Assembly: GCA_964496575.1 (NCBI GenBank) | Contig: CAZCAC010000009.1 | Span: 1 to 64,000 of the forward strand | Direction of reading: 5' to 3' | Length of the DNA: 64,000 nt | DNA from: CAZCAC01 sp964496575 | Lineage (GTDB): Bacteria > Planctomycetota > UBA1135 > GCA-002686595 | Shown here: positions 8,479 through 17,139 of the stretch, piece after piece | Layout of the letters: each line of letters begins with the position of its first letter | How positions within the stretch are numbered: position 1 is the first letter of the stretch | Position numbers and translations under genes: made by a program | The notes under the pieces: model-generated | What the model was told of the DNA's origin: nothing | What the model saw: the letters and a program-made list of their open reading frames with translations, nothing else | The model's database searches: none

Positions 8479-8628
8479 TTACGAGACCCATCGGTAATAC
8501 CACGTACGCCGGGTTTCCGCAAAGAATGGCTCGTCTCCGCCGTCGGGCTCCTCAGCGCGATCTCGCAGGAGAAGGGCTAGCGCGACGGCGGCGCCGGCCA
8601 CGAGGATCCAGGGGAGGTACTTCTTCAT
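8479..8628 (-). CDS. Small single-pass membrane protein, 49 aa
   Basis: ATG at 8628, TAA at 8479-8481. Basic N-terminus MKKYLPW, then a membrane helix ILVAGAAVALALLL, then a short acidic/aromatic tail ending WYYRWVS. It lies 34 bp upstream of the sigma-fusion start and on the same strand, so both could be co-transcribed. There is no strong ribosome site (only CGCAGATCG before ATG). The topology rule predicts N-in with the acidic tail outside. It might accompany the transmembrane sigma factor, but that is only a positional guess. Function unknown. Confidence 0.5.
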   Translation of the reverse strand: MKKYLPWILVAGAAVALALLLRDRAEEPDGGDEPFFAETRRTWYYRWVS

Positions 8629-8743
8629 CGATCTGCGGGCGAGGCTCGCTGATCCACCATCCTATCACCCCCCGAAGCGGCGGGCCCGCACGCTCCGCGC
8701 GGGCCCCTCCAGGGCGCGGGATCCTCGTCGCGCCCGACCGCGT

Positions 8744-9590
8744 TCAGACCGTGATCTCGTGATTCGCAGCGAGCTCGGTCACTTCCCGGCTGGCTTCGTA
8801 GGTGAGACCGAGATACCTGAACGCGGGCGACACCGAGAAGTGGTTCAGATCCAGCTGATGGCCGGCCTCGACCATGTGCGCGAGCTCGTCGGCCAGGCTG
8901 ACGGTCAAGGTGTACGGCTGCTCTTTGAGCCTGACTCTCGCCTGGTGGTGGCACTCGATGGCGTCCACGATCTGTTCGGGGAGCTCCCAGACGTAGGCGA
9001 TCATCGCCCCGACCTCGGTGTGGGTGTAGCCGAACTGCTCTCGCTCCAGGTAGAAGGAGGAAGCGAAACGGCCGCTATGCTCCTGCAGTAGCTCCATGTA
9101 TTCGTCGGGCATGCTGTCGAGCATGGCGATCTTGCCGAGGTCGTGTAGCAAGCCGCAGGTGTAGAGCTCGTCCGGCTGCGGCCCCCCGCCGGCACTCCCT
9201 CCTCCACAGCGAGTCGTCAGATCTCTCGCGATCAAGGCGGTACGGATCGAGTGCTTCCACAGCTGCTCGATATCGAAGCCGGTATCCTGCAGCTGCGAGT
9301 ACTGCTCGACCAGCTCGGTCTGGAGGACCAGGTTGGCGACGGCCTGCATGCCCAGGACCATCGTCGCGCGGTTGGCCGAAGCGACCGGCTCGCTGAGACC
9401 GAAGTAGGAGGAGTTCGCCGTGCGTACGATCTGGGCGGCGAGGACTGGATCGGTCTCGACCACCTCACCGATCGTCTCCAGCTCCGCGTCGGGGTCTCGG
9501 ACCAGCTGGAGGAGTCTCGAGCTGATGCGGGGAAGCGTGGGGAGATTGATGGTCTCCTCTTATTCTCTCCTGGGTCTCCAGGTCGGGCAT
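8744..9590 (-). CDS. HDOD-domain signalling protein with one-base frameshift near the start
   Basis: The frame from about 9555 to 8744 reads LPTLPRISSRLLQLVRDPD, TDPVLAAQIVRTANSSYFG, ATMVLGMQAVANLVLQTEL, CGLLHDLGKIAML and ECHHQ. This is a complete HDOD domain, a non-enzymatic HD relative used in signalling and chemotaxis-type regulation, though HD-like residues HDLGK remain here. The frame has a TAA just before the conserved start. An ATG at 9588-9590 with AGGAGG 9 nt upstream reads MPDLETQERI in another frame. Removing one A at about 9560 joins QERI to EETINLPTLPRI. I therefore call one gene of about 281 residues with a one-base insertion. Without it the protein would start at the GTG at 9463 and lose conserved helices. 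Confidence 0.8.
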
Positions 9591-10105
9591 GACTGGCGTC
9601 CTCCTGCTGGACGCGAGAGAGGGTCACGGGGAAAGCGTTCGGGACGGGCGGGCCGGGCGCCGATCGCCTGTCTCTCTTCTCGGCTACAGAGGCCCCGGCT
9701 CTTGGTAGGGAGATCGGCAGAAAACCCGATGGGTCGTAGATTGGGGACTGGTCATCCGTCGCCTGATCCGCACACGGGCACCGGCAGATCCGTGGCGCGA
9801 GGGTCCTCCCACGTGCCGGTCCGCGGGGATGCGGAGAGGATCGTCGCGAGTCCTGGATGCTCACCAAACTGACCCTTGATGGCAACCCAAATGGTCGTTG
9901 ACCGTAAGATGTCGCCGTCTCGGCCGCTCGACGCTCGGCGAGGAGATGTGCCTCGGCGCGGTCCGGGATGGGGTGAGTCGGGGCCCCGGAGGCGCGCCCT
10001 CGGCGAGCGGACGGGGCCACAAGGCCCTGGGCTTCTCACACTGATCGGGGTGACCGGCCGGTCCCGCCGGGATCTGGTTCGCGTCGACCGGGGGATCGGT
10101 CGAGA
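9591..10105. other. Divergent intergenic region, nothing recognised
   Basis: This 515-bp stretch lies between divergent genes (HDOD protein and EamA transporter) and must carry both promoters. ORFs in it have no domain and no membrane or coding character. No hairpin or clear promoter stands out. Confidence 0.35.
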
Positions 10106-11017
10106 ATGCCGCCGCTGATGAGCGAGACGGCAAGGCCCCCACGCGCGAAGACGATCCTCCACACCGCGTTCGCGCTGGTGGCCTTTGCGCTGAACTCCCT
10201 CCTCTGCCGGATGGCGCTCCGCGACGGCGCGATCGACCCGGCGAGCTTCACCACGGTCCGACTTGCTTCGGGAGCACTCACCCTGCTGGTGATCGTGACG
10301 ATCGCCCGGGGACCGCGCACGGCCGTCTCCGCGGGCGGGTGGGTCTCCGCCGCCATCCTCGCGACCTACGCGGTCGCCTTCTCCTTCGCCTACCTCGAGC
10401 TGAGTACCGGAATCGGGGCGCTGATCCTCTTCGGCGCCGTTCAGGTGACGATGATCGGTTCTGGTCTCGGCGCGGGGGAGCGGCTGCGCGCCCGCGAGTG
10501 GGTCGGCATCCTCCTGGCCGTGCTCGGCCTCCTGTACCTCGTTCTCCCCGGCCTGGAGGCCCCCTCGCCGGGTGGAGCCGCGCTGATGGCCGGCGCCGGC
10601 GTCGCCTGGGGGATCTACTCCCTGCGCGGCCGGCGGGCCACCGAATCGGTGGCGGAGACGGGGGGGAACTTCCTTCGAGCACTCCCCCTGGGAGTCGCGG
10701 TGTGCTTGCTGGCGTCTCCGGCGATCGAGCTGGGACCGCGCGGAGTGCTGCTGGCGGTCGCCTCGGGTGCGCTGGCTTCAGGGCTGGGCTACGTCGCCTG
10801 GTACGCTGCGCTTCGCGGCCTGTCGGCGACGCGCGCCGCGACGGTCCAGCTCGCCGTCCCCGTGCTGGCGGCCTTCGGCGGTGTCCTGCTCCTCTCGGAG
10901 GAGGTCACGCCGCGCCTCGTCGTCGCCGCGGTCGCCATCCTGGGCGGCGTTCGTCTGTCGCTCGGGACGAGGACGAGCTCCCCCCCTACCGGAGCATCAC
11001 CGCCCCGATCTCCTTGA
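10106..11017 (+). CDS. EamA/DMT-superfamily transporter
   Basis: 303 residues with about ten hydrophobic helices in two EamA repeats (TILHTAFALVAFALNSLLCR, LATYAVAFSFAYLELSTGIG, WVGILLAVLGLLYLVLPGL; second repeat GGAALMAGAGVAWGIYSLRG, GALASGLGYVAWYAALRGL, VPVLAAFGGVLLLSEEVTPR). Family knowledge: drug/metabolite transporters, usually exporters of amino acids, sugars or toxic metabolites at the inner membrane. The substrate cannot be read from sequence. ATG 10106 follows GGGGGA. A second ATG at 10118 is possible. The 3' end overlaps the convergent ureohydrolase gene by 32 bp. Confidence 0.9.
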   Translation: MPPLMSETARPPRAKTILHTAFALVAFALNSLLCRMALRDGAIDPASFTTVRLASGALTLLVIVTIARGPRTAVSAGGWVSAAILATYAVAFSFAYLELSTGIGALILFGAVQVTMIGSGLGAGERLRAREWVGILLAVLGLLYLVLPGLEAPSPGGAALMAGAGVAWGIYSLRGRRATESVAETGGNFLRALPLGVAVCLLASPAIELGPRGVLLAVASGALASGLGYVAWYAALRGLSATRAATVQLAVPVLAAFGGVLLLSEEVTPRLVVAAVAILGGVRLSLGTRTSSPPTGASPPRSP

Positions 11018-11786
11018 CCAACTTGGCCGCCGCCGCCGCCGTGATCCCGGTCGGATCACGGTCGGGGTTGAGCTCGACGAGGTCCGCCCCCACCAGCGGA
11101 GCGCGCAGATTCTGGATCAGCTCGATCACCTCTCGCGTGGTGGGCCCGCCCGGTTCGTGATGGGCGACCCCCGGCGCACAGGAGGGGTCGAGGACGTCCA
11201 GATCGAGGGATAGGAAGAGCGGTCCTTCGATCGGCGGCAACGAGACGGGAAAACCGCGGCGCATCTCGAAGACCTCCACACCGAAGCGCTCCGACTGGTC
11301 GCGAAGGTGTGGATTCGTGGCCCGGATCCCGACCTGGATCAGGCGCGGGGCAGGCGCTTCCTCCATGATGCGAGCGAAGGGACAGGCGTGGGAGAGCCGA
11401 TCTCCCTCGAACTCGTCGTAGAGATCGGGGTGCGCGTCGAGGTGCAGAATGGTCAGCCGATCGAGGCTGCGCTTGTACGCGCTCACCACCGGGTAGGTGA
11501 TCGCGTGGTCTCCCCCGAGGCAGAGCACCTTGGCTCCGCGATCGAGCAGCTCGGCAACTGTCCCTTCTATCCGCTCGAAGCCGCCCTCGACGTCGCCGAC
11601 GTCGCGAAGGCGGTCGTCGATTCCGAGGTCGAGGCCGTCCTCGGCGCAGAGGTTCATCATCCCGCTGGCCAGCACTTCCCGGATTCTCGCCGGCCCACCC
11701 GCGCAGCCGCGCAGGTACGAGGAGTGCTCGTCCGAGGGAATCCCCAGCACCACGACCGCGTCGGGACCCACGTAGTCGAACCGCAT
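10986..11786 (-). CDS. Agmatinase/arginase-family ureohydrolase
   Basis: 266 residues with all metal-binding signatures of the family: GGDHAITYPV, LHLDAHPDLYDEF and LSLDLDVLDPSCAPGV followed by HEPGG. The bound Mn(II) pair activates water to release urea from agmatine, arginine or a related guanidino compound. The family more often has PGTG-type residues after the APG; here it is APGVAHHEPGG. The exact substrate is therefore uncertain; agmatine is likeliest. Start ATG at 11786. Soluble cytoplasmic enzyme. It faces an EamA transporter tail-to-tail with a 32-bp overlap, which may cause antisense interference. Confidence 0.9.
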   Translation of the reverse strand: MRFDYVGPDAVVVLGIPSDEHSSYLRGCAGGPARIREVLASGMMNLCAEDGLDLGIDDRLRDVGDVEGGFERIEGTVAELLDRGAKVLCLGGDHAITYPVVSAYKRSLDRLTILHLDAHPDLYDEFEGDRLSHACPFARIMEEAPAPRLIQVGIRATNPHLRDQSERFGVEVFEMRRGFPVSLPPIEGPLFLSLDLDVLDPSCAPGVAHHEPGGPTTREVIELIQNLRAPLVGADLVELNPDRDPTGITAAAAAKLVKEIGAVMLR

Positions 11787-11985
11787 GGTTCGAGCATACC
11801 GAGCCCCGGTCGGCGAGACACCGGGGAAGGGGAATCGGCCCGTGCGCTCCCGATCGGGTCGGCTTCCCGCGAAAGGTGCGGGTTCGCCGCGGCGAGTGGG
11901 TTCTCAGCGAGGTTATCCCGCGCCCCGGAGGAATCGACCGGGGTCCGGAGCCTGCCGGGGCCCGAAACGGGTAGACTCGGCCCCC

Positions 11986-12429
11986 GTGTATCGACTGACC
12001 CGCGATGATGGAGTGGAGCTCCGGGTGAGCGGCGGTGCCTGGGAAGCCGCTCTGGAGCTGGCCTTCCTCTACGGCTGGAAACCAGCCGGTACGAATTCTC
12101 CTCGGACCGAGGCCTGGAAGAGTCGACAAGCCGTGAACGGCGCGCCCGTCTGGGACAGCCAGGACTACTTCTCGTACGAGTCGCAGCGGGTCGGGCGGGC
12201 CGATGCTTGCGCCCTCTCACAGGCGATCCTCCGCGCGATGGGGCAGATCCCCGACGGCGGTCCGACCCGGGAGGATCACCGGAGACCGGTAGGGCCGATC
12301 CTGCCGTCACCGATCCCCTCCCGGGCCTCCGCGATCGCCGATGGGATGAGCACGTACCGCAGGAACGTGATGCGGCGCTTCGCTCGCTTCGCCGACTCGG
12401 GCGGCTTCACCATCGACGGCGAGTCCTAG
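11986..12429 (+). CDS. Conserved-looking protein of unknown function, 147 aa
   Basis: GTG start at 11986 (VYRLTRDDGVELRVSGGAWE). The frame is open further upstream but loses protein-like character. The N-terminal half looks like a small alpha/beta fold (WEAALELAFLYGWKPAGT). The middle has WDSQDYFSYESQRVGRADACALSQAILRAM. The C-terminus is basic. No signal peptide or membrane helix, so cytoplasmic. The region upstream (11787-11985) is shared with the divergent ureohydrolase gene. No family recognised. Confidence 0.6.
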   Translation: MYRLTRDDGVELRVSGGAWEAALELAFLYGWKPAGTNSPRTEAWKSRQAVNGAPVWDSQDYFSYESQRVGRADACALSQAILRAMGQIPDGGPTREDHRRPVGPILPSPIPSRASAIADGMSTYRRNVMRRFARFADSGGFTIDGES

Positions 12430-12471
12430 AAGGACGATCGAGCTGGCCATCACGCGGCACGGAAAGGCAAT

Positions 12472-12507
12472 CCCTTGGCCTGGCAAGGGCTTCGACTGAG
12501 ATCGAAG
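12472..12507. terminator. Two back-to-back hairpins between convergent genes
   Basis: CCCTTG-gcctgg-CAAGGG at 12472-12489 is followed with no gap by CTTCGA-ctgaga-TCGAAG at 12490-12507. Both have perfect 6-bp stems and 6-nt loops. They lie between the stop at 12429 and the convergent stop at 12579, fitting a bidirectional terminator. Confidence 0.5.
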
Positions 12508-12578
12508 GGTGGGAATCGGACTCGCCCGCCGATCGGACGATCGAACGACGGGCGATCTGCTGGTGACGATCCGAGCCG

Positions 12579-13811
12579 CTAGTGATTGGCAGCGTGATCG
12601 GCCAGGTGCCCCAGCAACTCGAGCACCTCCCGGGACGCCTCCTCGAGGTGCGCCGCCTCCGCCAACGCTTCGTCGATGTCACCGGCCTGGTACTTCCTGA
12701 GTGCGTCCCAACCGTGCTGGTGCACGCGCTCGTGAGGGCCGACCAGCTTCTTGAAGGCCTCGTGTTCGGTGAGGAGCACATCCGTCTCCCCGTCGTACCA
12801 CTTGCCGAGCCGGCAATCGTGGTGGTCGGGCAGGTTCTCGGCGTGCAGGTTCGAATGGCCGCAAAGCGTCTCCATGACCTTCTTCATGAAGACGACGTGG
12901 TCGGACATGGCGAAGGCGCAGATCGCCTCGGAGCTGGTGAGGTCCTCCAGCTCGTGCAGCTGTCTTTGAATCAGCTCGTCCGAGTTGTTCATGGCGTCGA
13001 TCACGCGCTGCACCTCGTCCGTGTTCTGAGCTGCCAGCCCGGCGATCGCGTGGACGCCGTGAGCGACCTCGGCGGAGGCCTCCTGCTGTTGCGCCAGGAT
13101 GCCGGCGATCTGCTGGATCTTGTCGTTGACCCCGATCGCCTGCTGCGCGGCGATCTCCATCTCACGACCCGTCTCCTCGACGACGGTCCGGCCCTCCTCC
13201 ACCGCCGAGGCGCCTCGTTGCATGGCGCTGACGATGGTGTCCATCTCGGAGCGGAGGGTGCCGATCCGGGTGCGGATGTCCTCGGTCGCGTCCGCGGTCT
13301 GGCCGGCCAGGCTCTTCACCTCGGAAGCGACGACGGCGAACCCCTTCCCGGATTCGCCGGCGCGGGCTGCCTCGATGGTCGCGTTGAGGGCCAGGAGGTT
13401 GGTCTGGCTGGCGATCGCCTCGATCTCACCGATGATCTCACCGATCTGAGAGGATGCATCCACGAGGGAGTCCACCTTGACCGCGGTGTCATCCACCGCG
13501 CCGGCGATCTGCTGCATCGTCTCCACGGCACGCCGCGAAGAATCGCGACCCCGCTCTACAGCCTCGCTCACGGCATTGGTATCTGACGCGGCCGCCTCGC
13601 TGCTGTTGGAGATCTCACGGACCGAGGCGACCATCTCTTCCGCCGCGGCGGCGATCGTCTGGCTCCGGTCGTTGACCTCCGTGATCTCCCGGGTCAACGA
13701 GGCGATGGCGGAGAGAGCGCGGTTGGTCTCGATGGACACCTGTACTCCGTTGCGGAGCTGGTGAATCCGTTCTTCTTGGGTGGAAGTTTCTTGCACGGGG
13801 GGTCCTTCCAT
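12579..13811 (-). CDS. Soluble methyl-accepting chemoreceptor with C-terminal zinc-binding CZB domain
   Basis: 410 residues and no membrane helix. Residues about 30-270 form a long coiled coil with the signalling hairpin tip IASQTNLLALNATIEAARAGE. The C-terminal 120 residues are a CZB domain with the zinc ligands in the expected order: SDHVVFMKKV, DHHDCRLGKWYDGE, EHEAFKKLVGPHERVHQHG. CZB domains bind zinc tightly and, in the TlpD type, respond to zinc or oxidants such as hypochlorous acid. The receptor probably drives a CheA/CheW array in the cytoplasm; no che gene lies in this window. ATG at 13811, with no strong ribosome site. Confidence 0.93.
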   Translation of the reverse strand: MEGPPVQETSTQEERIHQLRNGVQVSIETNRALSAIASLTREITEVNDRSQTIAAAAEEMVASVREISNSSEAAASDTNAVSEAVERGRDSSRRAVETMQQIAGAVDDTAVKVDSLVDASSQIGEIIGEIEAIASQTNLLALNATIEAARAGESGKGFAVVASEVKSLAGQTADATEDIRTRIGTLRSEMDTIVSAMQRGASAVEEGRTVVEETGREMEIAAQQAIGVNDKIQQIAGILAQQQEASAEVAHGVHAIAGLAAQNTDEVQRVIDAMNNSDELIQRQLHELEDLTSSEAICAFAMSDHVVFMKKVMETLCGHSNLHAENLPDHHDCRLGKWYDGETDVLLTEHEAFKKLVGPHERVHQHGWDALRKYQAGDIDEALAEAAHLEEASREVLELLGHLADHAANH

Positions 13812-14024
13812 TCATGTGGGTCCGGCGGAACAAAGACGAGCCGCACGCCAGCGCGGCTTGCCTGCGGACTTTCTCGTCCTCAATGACGCCATCGATGAGC
13901 AATAATTGGGCAATTGACCTAGTGGGGTACAGCACCGGGAATGCCCTGCACGGACCCGAGTGACACCGACCGGTGCGAAATGCGGGACTCGGGATCGCGA
14001 CGGGATGGGCGCGCCGGGTCTCCC

Positions 14025-14048
14025 CCGGGAGGGTCAGTTCCCTCCCGG
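14025..14048 (-). terminator. GC-rich hairpin downstream of sigma-fusion copy B
   Basis: Perfect 9-bp stem CCGGGAGGG (14025-14033) with CCCTCCCGG (14040-14048) around a 6-nt loop, about 60 bp past the minus-strand stop at 14108. No T-run. The rest of the 296-bp gap 13812-14107 shows no gene. Confidence 0.5.
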
Positions 14049-14107
14049 AGACACCGCGATGAGTCTCGTTCCTCCCGCCTCGCGGCGTTCGGAAGCAGGA
14101 ATCCGCA

Positions 14108-16141
14108 TCACTCCAGCACGATCACGGCCGCGTCGCCCTCGATCGGGTCGAGCGTGGTCACCGTGAGTTCCCCCTCGCCTCGCCGGCCGTCCGGAGACTC
14201 GACGACGATCCGGTACCACCCGAGCTCGAGGCCGTGCAGGTAGGATCGGATCTCGGAGGGCGCGGTCCCCGATGACATGTAACCCTCGCGACGCTGCACG
14301 AGGACTCCGGCCGAGTCGTACACGAAGAGGCACCGATAGTCCGACAGCGGATGGCGGTCGGCGCTGCGTACCAGCACCGTCCGCGTCGTACCGGGCCGCA
14401 GCGTCGCCCGGAGCTCGACCGTCGCCCCGTCGACGACCGTTCCTTCGACCAGCTGCATGGCCACGCGCGCGCCCCCCACGCGCAAGCGAACGTCGCCGGG
14501 AGGCAAAAGGCCCGACACGCCCCGACCTCTCTCGAGGTCGAAGGACTCGATCCTCGCTCCGGAGGGATCGATCACCACGGCCTGCAGGTGGTCGTCGACT
14601 CCCGCGCCGTCGACCAGCAGGCGCACGCGTCCGCCAACGGCCAGGGTCATCACGCCGAGGTCCAGCACCTCCTCGGCGGAGACTCGAAAGTCGAGGCGTC
14701 TCTTGGCCCGCTCGGGAGCGCTCACGATCAACTGATACTCACCGGGGCGCAGGCGCGTCACCTCCACGCGCCCCGTCGCGTCGGGGTGCCGCTCGTGCTG
14801 CGAGAACGGGCTGCTGGAGAGCACCGCGACGCGCGCATCGCTGGGAGCCGGCTCGCCGTCGACCAGGAGCCGCAGCACCACCGATGCGCTGGGGAGCGCG
14901 GCGTCAGGCACCTCGATGTAGAGCTCCTCCGTCGTGGGCAGGACGTCGCGCAGGACCACCGACGGCCCCGTCTCGATCCAGTCGGGAGGGGCAACCGACA
15001 GGTCGGTCGAACCGGCCTTCACATCCGTCAACTCGAAGCGGCCCGCGTCATCGGTGTACTTGCCCGACGACCACAGTCCGCGGTCGTCGCTCACACCCAC
15101 GTACCAGCGGACCAGAGGCTCGCCACGCTCGTCGACGACGACACCGCGGGCCCTCAGTCCCTCGACGAGCGTCGCGTCCCAGCGGTTGATGGCGTCGCCG
15201 GTCAGCCGAAGCTTCCCCGACGCCTTGCCGCGGTCGCTCTTGGCGACGCGGAGCTCGAGAGATCCCCCGGGCAGACCTCGAATGCGGTAGCGGCCATCGG
15301 CGCCGCAGCGGCCACGGTAGCTCTCGAAGTCCCCGTAGCTGGTACGGCTGCCGCAGTGCACGATCGCACCCTCGGCGGGTGAGCCATCGGCGTGCCGAAC
15401 GAGGCCCTCCAGGGTGGCTCCCGCGACCAGGCGAATCTCCACCTCTGCGGTCTCGCCGGATATCACGTCGACGGATCGGCCCCACGGCATCCACTCCTCG
15501 GCCCGAGCCTGCACGTGCACGCGCCCCGTGCCGACCTGGTCGCTGAAGAAACGCCCCTCCTCGTCCGTGTGCAGGGCGAAGGGCAAGGGCCGCTCCGCTC
15601 GCCAGCGATTGTCGGCGGGCTCTTGCCACCCCTCGGGCACGCCTCCCGTGATCAGGACTCTCGCGCCGATGAGAGGCCGGCCGTCGGGTGAGAGGACGAC
15701 GCCGGTGATGGTCCCCGCCTTCCCGCGCAGGACCAGCTCGAGCTCGACATCGCCACCCTTCGCGCCCTTGGCGTAGAACTGATCGGAGGGAGCGAAGCCG
15801 GCCGCGCGGGCGGAGAGGAACCGCTGGTCGCTCACGCCGCGCAGCTCGAAGCGACCGTTCAGGTCGGCGGTGCCGACCGCTTCGGGGCGGGCGACGGCCC
15901 GCTCCCGAGCCCGGCGGTGGGCGCGGGTGCGTCGCAGCTCGAAGGAGAGGTTGCGCGCGACGGTGGCGAGCCACCCCCGGCTCCGCGCCCGGGGCTCCCC
16001 CGACTCCAGCGCTCGCGCCAGCGTCTCCTGGCTGAGGTCGTCCGCGTCCGGGCCGTTCCCCAGGAGCCGTCGCGCCAGGCGCTGCAACCACTCACGCTGA
16101 GCGAGAAGCTGCTGCAGGTCGGTGTGGCTGGGCGGGTTCAT
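14108..16141 (-). CDS. Collapsed ECF sigma/exodomain fusion: region 2 joined directly to the exodomain (copy B)
   Basis: 677 residues. N-terminal sigma region 2 at about 12-80 (DADDLSQETLARAL, SRGWLATVARNLSFELRRTR). At about residue 85-90 it passes straight into the middle of a carboxypeptidase-regulatory-like repeat (GTADLNGRFELRGVSDQRFL). Copies A and C have region 4, the YGGNRKAW-type stretch and a membrane helix between these parts. All are missing here. The remaining repeats (GVVLSPDGRPLIGARVLITG, GLVRHADGSPAEGAIVHCG, GVVVDERGEPLVRWYVGVS) are intact. As encoded it could not recognise a -35 element or be membrane-tethered, so it is probably non-functional as a sigma factor. An in-frame deletion of some 200-300 codons, in the cell or in assembly, is inferred. 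Confidence 0.85.
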   Translation of the reverse strand: MNPPSHTDLQQLLAQREWLQRLARRLLGNGPDADDLSQETLARALESGEPRARSRGWLATVARNLSFELRRTRAHRRARERAVARPEAVGTADLNGRFELRGVSDQRFLSARAAGFAPSDQFYAKGAKGGDVELELVLRGKAGTITGVVLSPDGRPLIGARVLITGGVPEGWQEPADNRWRAERPLPFALHTDEEGRFFSDQVGTGRVHVQARAEEWMPWGRSVDVISGETAEVEIRLVAGATLEGLVRHADGSPAEGAIVHCGSRTSYGDFESYRGRCGADGRYRIRGLPGGSLELRVAKSDRGKASGKLRLTGDAINRWDATLVEGLRARGVVVDERGEPLVRWYVGVSDDRGLWSSGKYTDDAGRFELTDVKAGSTDLSVAPPDWIETGPSVVLRDVLPTTEELYIEVPDAALPSASVVLRLLVDGEPAPSDARVAVLSSSPFSQHERHPDATGRVEVTRLRPGEYQLIVSAPERAKRRLDFRVSAEEVLDLGVMTLAVGGRVRLLVDGAGVDDHLQAVVIDPSGARIESFDLERGRGVSGLLPPGDVRLRVGGARVAMQLVEGTVVDGATVELRATLRPGTTRTVLVRSADRHPLSDYRCLFVYDSAGVLVQRREGYMSSGTAPSEIRSYLHGLELGWYRIVVESPDGRRGEGELTVTTLDPIEGDAAVIVLE

Positions 16142-16519
16142 GGTGGGCTACCCCGGGAATGGAGCGGGACCGGATCCGTGACCAGAATGACATCGAATTC
16201 CTCTTCTCGCCCGGATTTGCCCGCCGCGGAGTCGCGGGGCCGGGGAGCGGTATCGGTCCCAACAGGCGGTGGTGGGCTGCGTAGACGTCCGAGACCCGAG
16301 CTCAGTCCCCGACGGGGTCGTGATCGGACGAGACGATGACGGCGGAGTGGGTCGGGATTGTCTCCTACCGATGCGCCTGAGCCGCACCGGGCGACACACG
16401 TTCCGGATCGACGCCAGGGGCGAGGGGAAGTGTGAGCTGCGGCTGATTCCGCTGGATTGAGCGCGAAGCACCCTCGCCGGGCTTGCGGCTCCGTGCGCTC
16501 CCCTCGAAAATGGTCCTCG
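16142..16519. other. Divergent intergenic region with one doubtful small ORF
   Basis: 378 bp between the divergent sigma-fusion copy B and an ECF sigma gene. The only ORF is 16269-16460 on the plus strand (63 codons). Its last 30 residues (LSRTGRHTFRIDARGEGKCE and on) look beta-strand-like and could be the tail of a lost exodomain-type gene. The first half has no protein character. No promoter motif is clear. Confidence 0.3.
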
Positions 16520-17128
16520 ATGACGGATCGAGTCCGGGAGCTCGTCGAGAGCGCGTCGCGGGGGGACGACCTCGCCGTCGACGCCCTGCTCCAGCATCAC
16601 CTGCCCGGCCTGAACGGTTTCGTCCGACTGCGGATGGGCCGCACGCTGCGTGAGAAGGAGTCGATCTCCGACCTGGTGCAGTCGACCTGCCGCGAGGTTC
16701 TCCAGAACCTCGACCGGTTCCAGTACGACGGCGAACGAGGGTTCAAGCGCTGGCTCTACAAGACCGCGCAGCGGAAGATCGCCAACCGGGTCGAGTACTA
16801 CCGGGCGCAGAAGCGCGAAGCGGGCCGGGAGGTCGCGCCCGCGCCGCTCGAGGGGCGCTCCGAGGAGGACTGGCTCCTCGAGGGATACGCTTCCTTCTGT
16901 TCGCCGAGCCGCGAGGTGGCGGCACAAGAGGAAGTCGCCCGCATCGAGGCGGCGTTCGAGGCGCTGCCCGAGGAGTACCGCGAGGTGATCCTGCTCTCGC
17001 GCCTGCTCGGTCTGACGCGCAAGGAGATCGCCGAGGAGATGGGACGCACCGAGGGCTCGGTCCGGATGCTGTTGATGCGGGCGCTGGCCGCGCTCGCCGA
17101 AGCTCTGGGTCCGGCTCAATCGCCCTGA
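16520..17128 (+). CDS. ECF-type RNA polymerase sigma factor
   Basis: 202 residues from the ATG at 16520 (MTDRVRELVESASRGDD); a longer frame upstream is non-conserved. Region 2 covers about 20-95 (KESISDLVQSTCREVLQNLD, RFQYDGERGFKRWLYKTAQR). Region 4 covers about 140-195 (FEALPEEYREVILLSRLLGL, TRKEIAEEMGRTEGSVRMLL). This style (long region 2 with DLVQSTCREVL) matches the ECF sigma factors that sit beside Ser/Thr kinases in Planctomycetota. Here a TPR kinase gene converges on it with only 11 bp between stops. Phosphorylation control by that kinase is plausible but inferred from position alone. Confidence 0.93.
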   Translation: MTDRVRELVESASRGDDLAVDALLQHHLPGLNGFVRLRMGRTLREKESISDLVQSTCREVLQNLDRFQYDGERGFKRWLYKTAQRKIANRVEYYRAQKREAGREVAPAPLEGRSEEDWLLEGYASFCSPSREVAAQEEVARIEAAFEALPEEYREVILLSRLLGLTRKEIAEEMGRTEGSVRMLLMRALAALAEALGPAQSP

Positions 17129-17139
17129 CTCCGCACCTC

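Noticed and set aside
16269..16460. 63-codon ORF upstream of the ECF sigma gene
   Set aside because: Only its tail looks protein-like, and there is no ribosome site. Kept as a note in the intergenic entry rather than called as a gene.
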